DNA from: Microcaldota archaeon
Lineage (GTDB): Archaea; Micrarchaeota; Micrarchaeia; Micrarchaeales; CABMGC01
Reading direction: 5' to 3'
Assembly: GCA_021804305.1 (NCBI GenBank)
Contig: JAJZKF010000031.1
Location: 1-6,307 of the forward strand
DNA: 6,307 nt
In this document: positions 5,801 to 6,307 of the stretch, piece by piece
How the letters are laid out: the number at the start of each line of letters is the position of its first letter
Position numbering within the stretch: position 1 is the first letter of the stretch
Position numbers and translations under genes: made by a program
Notes under the pieces: generated by a model
Told to the model about the DNA's origin: nothing
Database searches by the model: none
Seen by the model: only the letters and a program-made list of their open reading frames with translations

Positions 5801-6307
5801 ATGATACTAGAGGGGCTAGAAGAAACTGTAAGCAGAAGAAACAGAGAGGGATTAATACTCCCGAGATATGATGGATACTCGCTCCTGAACGTCCCCAACA
5901 CGGCATTCCAGATACTTGGATTCAAACCGCCAGGCCCTGCGCTTAGTGAACTTATAACCAAACATATCGACGCGTCAGGCATAAAGAAAGTGCTGCTGCT
6001 GTTGATAGATGGTTTTGGATACAAGATGTTCTTAGACTCTTACAGGAAGTCGGGGCTGTTTAAGGCAATTGCAGAACACGGCATAGTGGCTCCAATAACC
6101 AGCAATTTTCCTCCAACGACTGCGGCATCAATAACAACCATGAATACTGGCTTGACGCCACAGCAACATGCGCTACCAGAATGGAATTTATACTTCAATG
6201 AAGTGGACGAGATAATAAAACCCCTTCCACTGACAACGATTGACAATAAGCACGAGCCTCTTACTAAGATAAAGGAGAATCCAGCGATACTCTACAATGG
6301 AAGTACG
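5801..6307 (+). CDS. Alkaline-phosphatase-superfamily phosphodiesterase/nucleotide pyrophosphatase, 3' end beyond window
   Basis: The frame stays open from the ATG at 5801 to the window end (169 codons, C-terminus missing). An in-frame TAA at 5786-5788 and the TATA box fix the start. LPRYDGYSLLNVPNTAFQIL (20-39) resembles the conserved lead-in of archaeal and bacterial members of the type I phosphodiesterase/nucleotide pyrophosphatase family. VLLLLIDGFG (64-73) gives a metal-binding Asp at D70. FPPTTAASITTMNTG (103-117) contains the likely nucleophile at T106 or T107, and TPQQHALPEWNLY (119-131) continues the family pattern. The enzyme would hydrolyse phosphodiester or pyrophosphate bonds using two metal ions; the second half of the metal site is off the window. 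No signal peptide or membrane segment appears at the N-terminus, so the visible part looks cytoplasmic. The substrate is unknown; a nucleotide is plausible, but adjacency to guaA alone is weak evidence. Confidence 0.83.
   Translation, partial: MILEGLEETVSRRNREGLILPRYDGYSLLNVPNTAFQILGFKPPGPALSELITKHIDASGIKKVLLLLIDGFGYKMFLDSYRKSGLFKAIAEHGIVAPITSNFPPTTAASITTMNTGLTPQQHALPEWNLYFNEVDEIIKPLPLTTIDNKHEPLTKIKENPAILYNGST

Noticed and set aside
1..6307. tRNA, rRNA, CRISPR array, insertion sequence or other mobile element
   Set aside because: Reading both strands showed no cloverleaf, regular direct repeats, transposase motifs or terminal inverted repeats. The gaps are all under 150 bases.

Overview
This window looks like ordinary chromosome of an archaeon. 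Three things point that way. The isoleucyl-tRNA synthetase is of the archaeal/eukaryotic type. The gaps between genes carry TATA-box-like elements at archaeal spacing, and Shine-Dalgarno sites are mostly weak or absent. Codon use leans strongly on AGG/AGA for Arg and ATA for Ile. Diverged signature motifs in an essential synthetase, tight gene packing and a tiny Cys-rich protein would suit a small-genome (DPANN-like, perhaps Micrarchaeota-like) archaeon, but that placement is inference without a tree.

Layout from left to right. (1) Positions 1-561, minus strand: the N-terminal 187 residues of a membrane CDP-alcohol phosphotransferase, cut by the window edge. Its catalytic Asp motif is split by an unusual insertion. 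(2) 562-657: a divergent promoter gap. (3) 658-3792, plus: complete ileS of 1044 aa, with an intact editing domain but unusual HIGH (HPGQ) and KMSKS (EMHKK) signatures. (4) 3793-3987, minus: a 64-aa protein with eight cysteines in four CxxC pairs, spaced like a FYVE/cross-brace zinc finger. It converges on ileS so tightly that the two stop codons touch. (5) 3988-4107: a second divergent promoter gap with two TATA boxes. (6) 4108-5652, plus: complete, fused GMP synthase (guaA). (7) 5653-5800: a 148-bp gap with a TATA box for the next gene, a possible 17-codon ORF and an overlapping hairpin. (8) 5801-6307, plus: the N-terminal 169 residues of an alkaline-phosphatase-superfamily phosphodiesterase/pyrophosphatase, cut by the right edge.

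The genes do not form one pathway. They cover lipid headgroup synthesis, tRNA charging, purine nucleotide synthesis and probably phosphate-ester hydrolysis, and most appear to have their own promoter. I see no mobile element, CRISPR array, tRNA or rRNA, and no clear new multi-gene system. The points most worth a second look are the insertion inside the CDP-alcohol phosphotransferase motif, the FYVE-like mini-protein and the altered IleRS active-site signatures.
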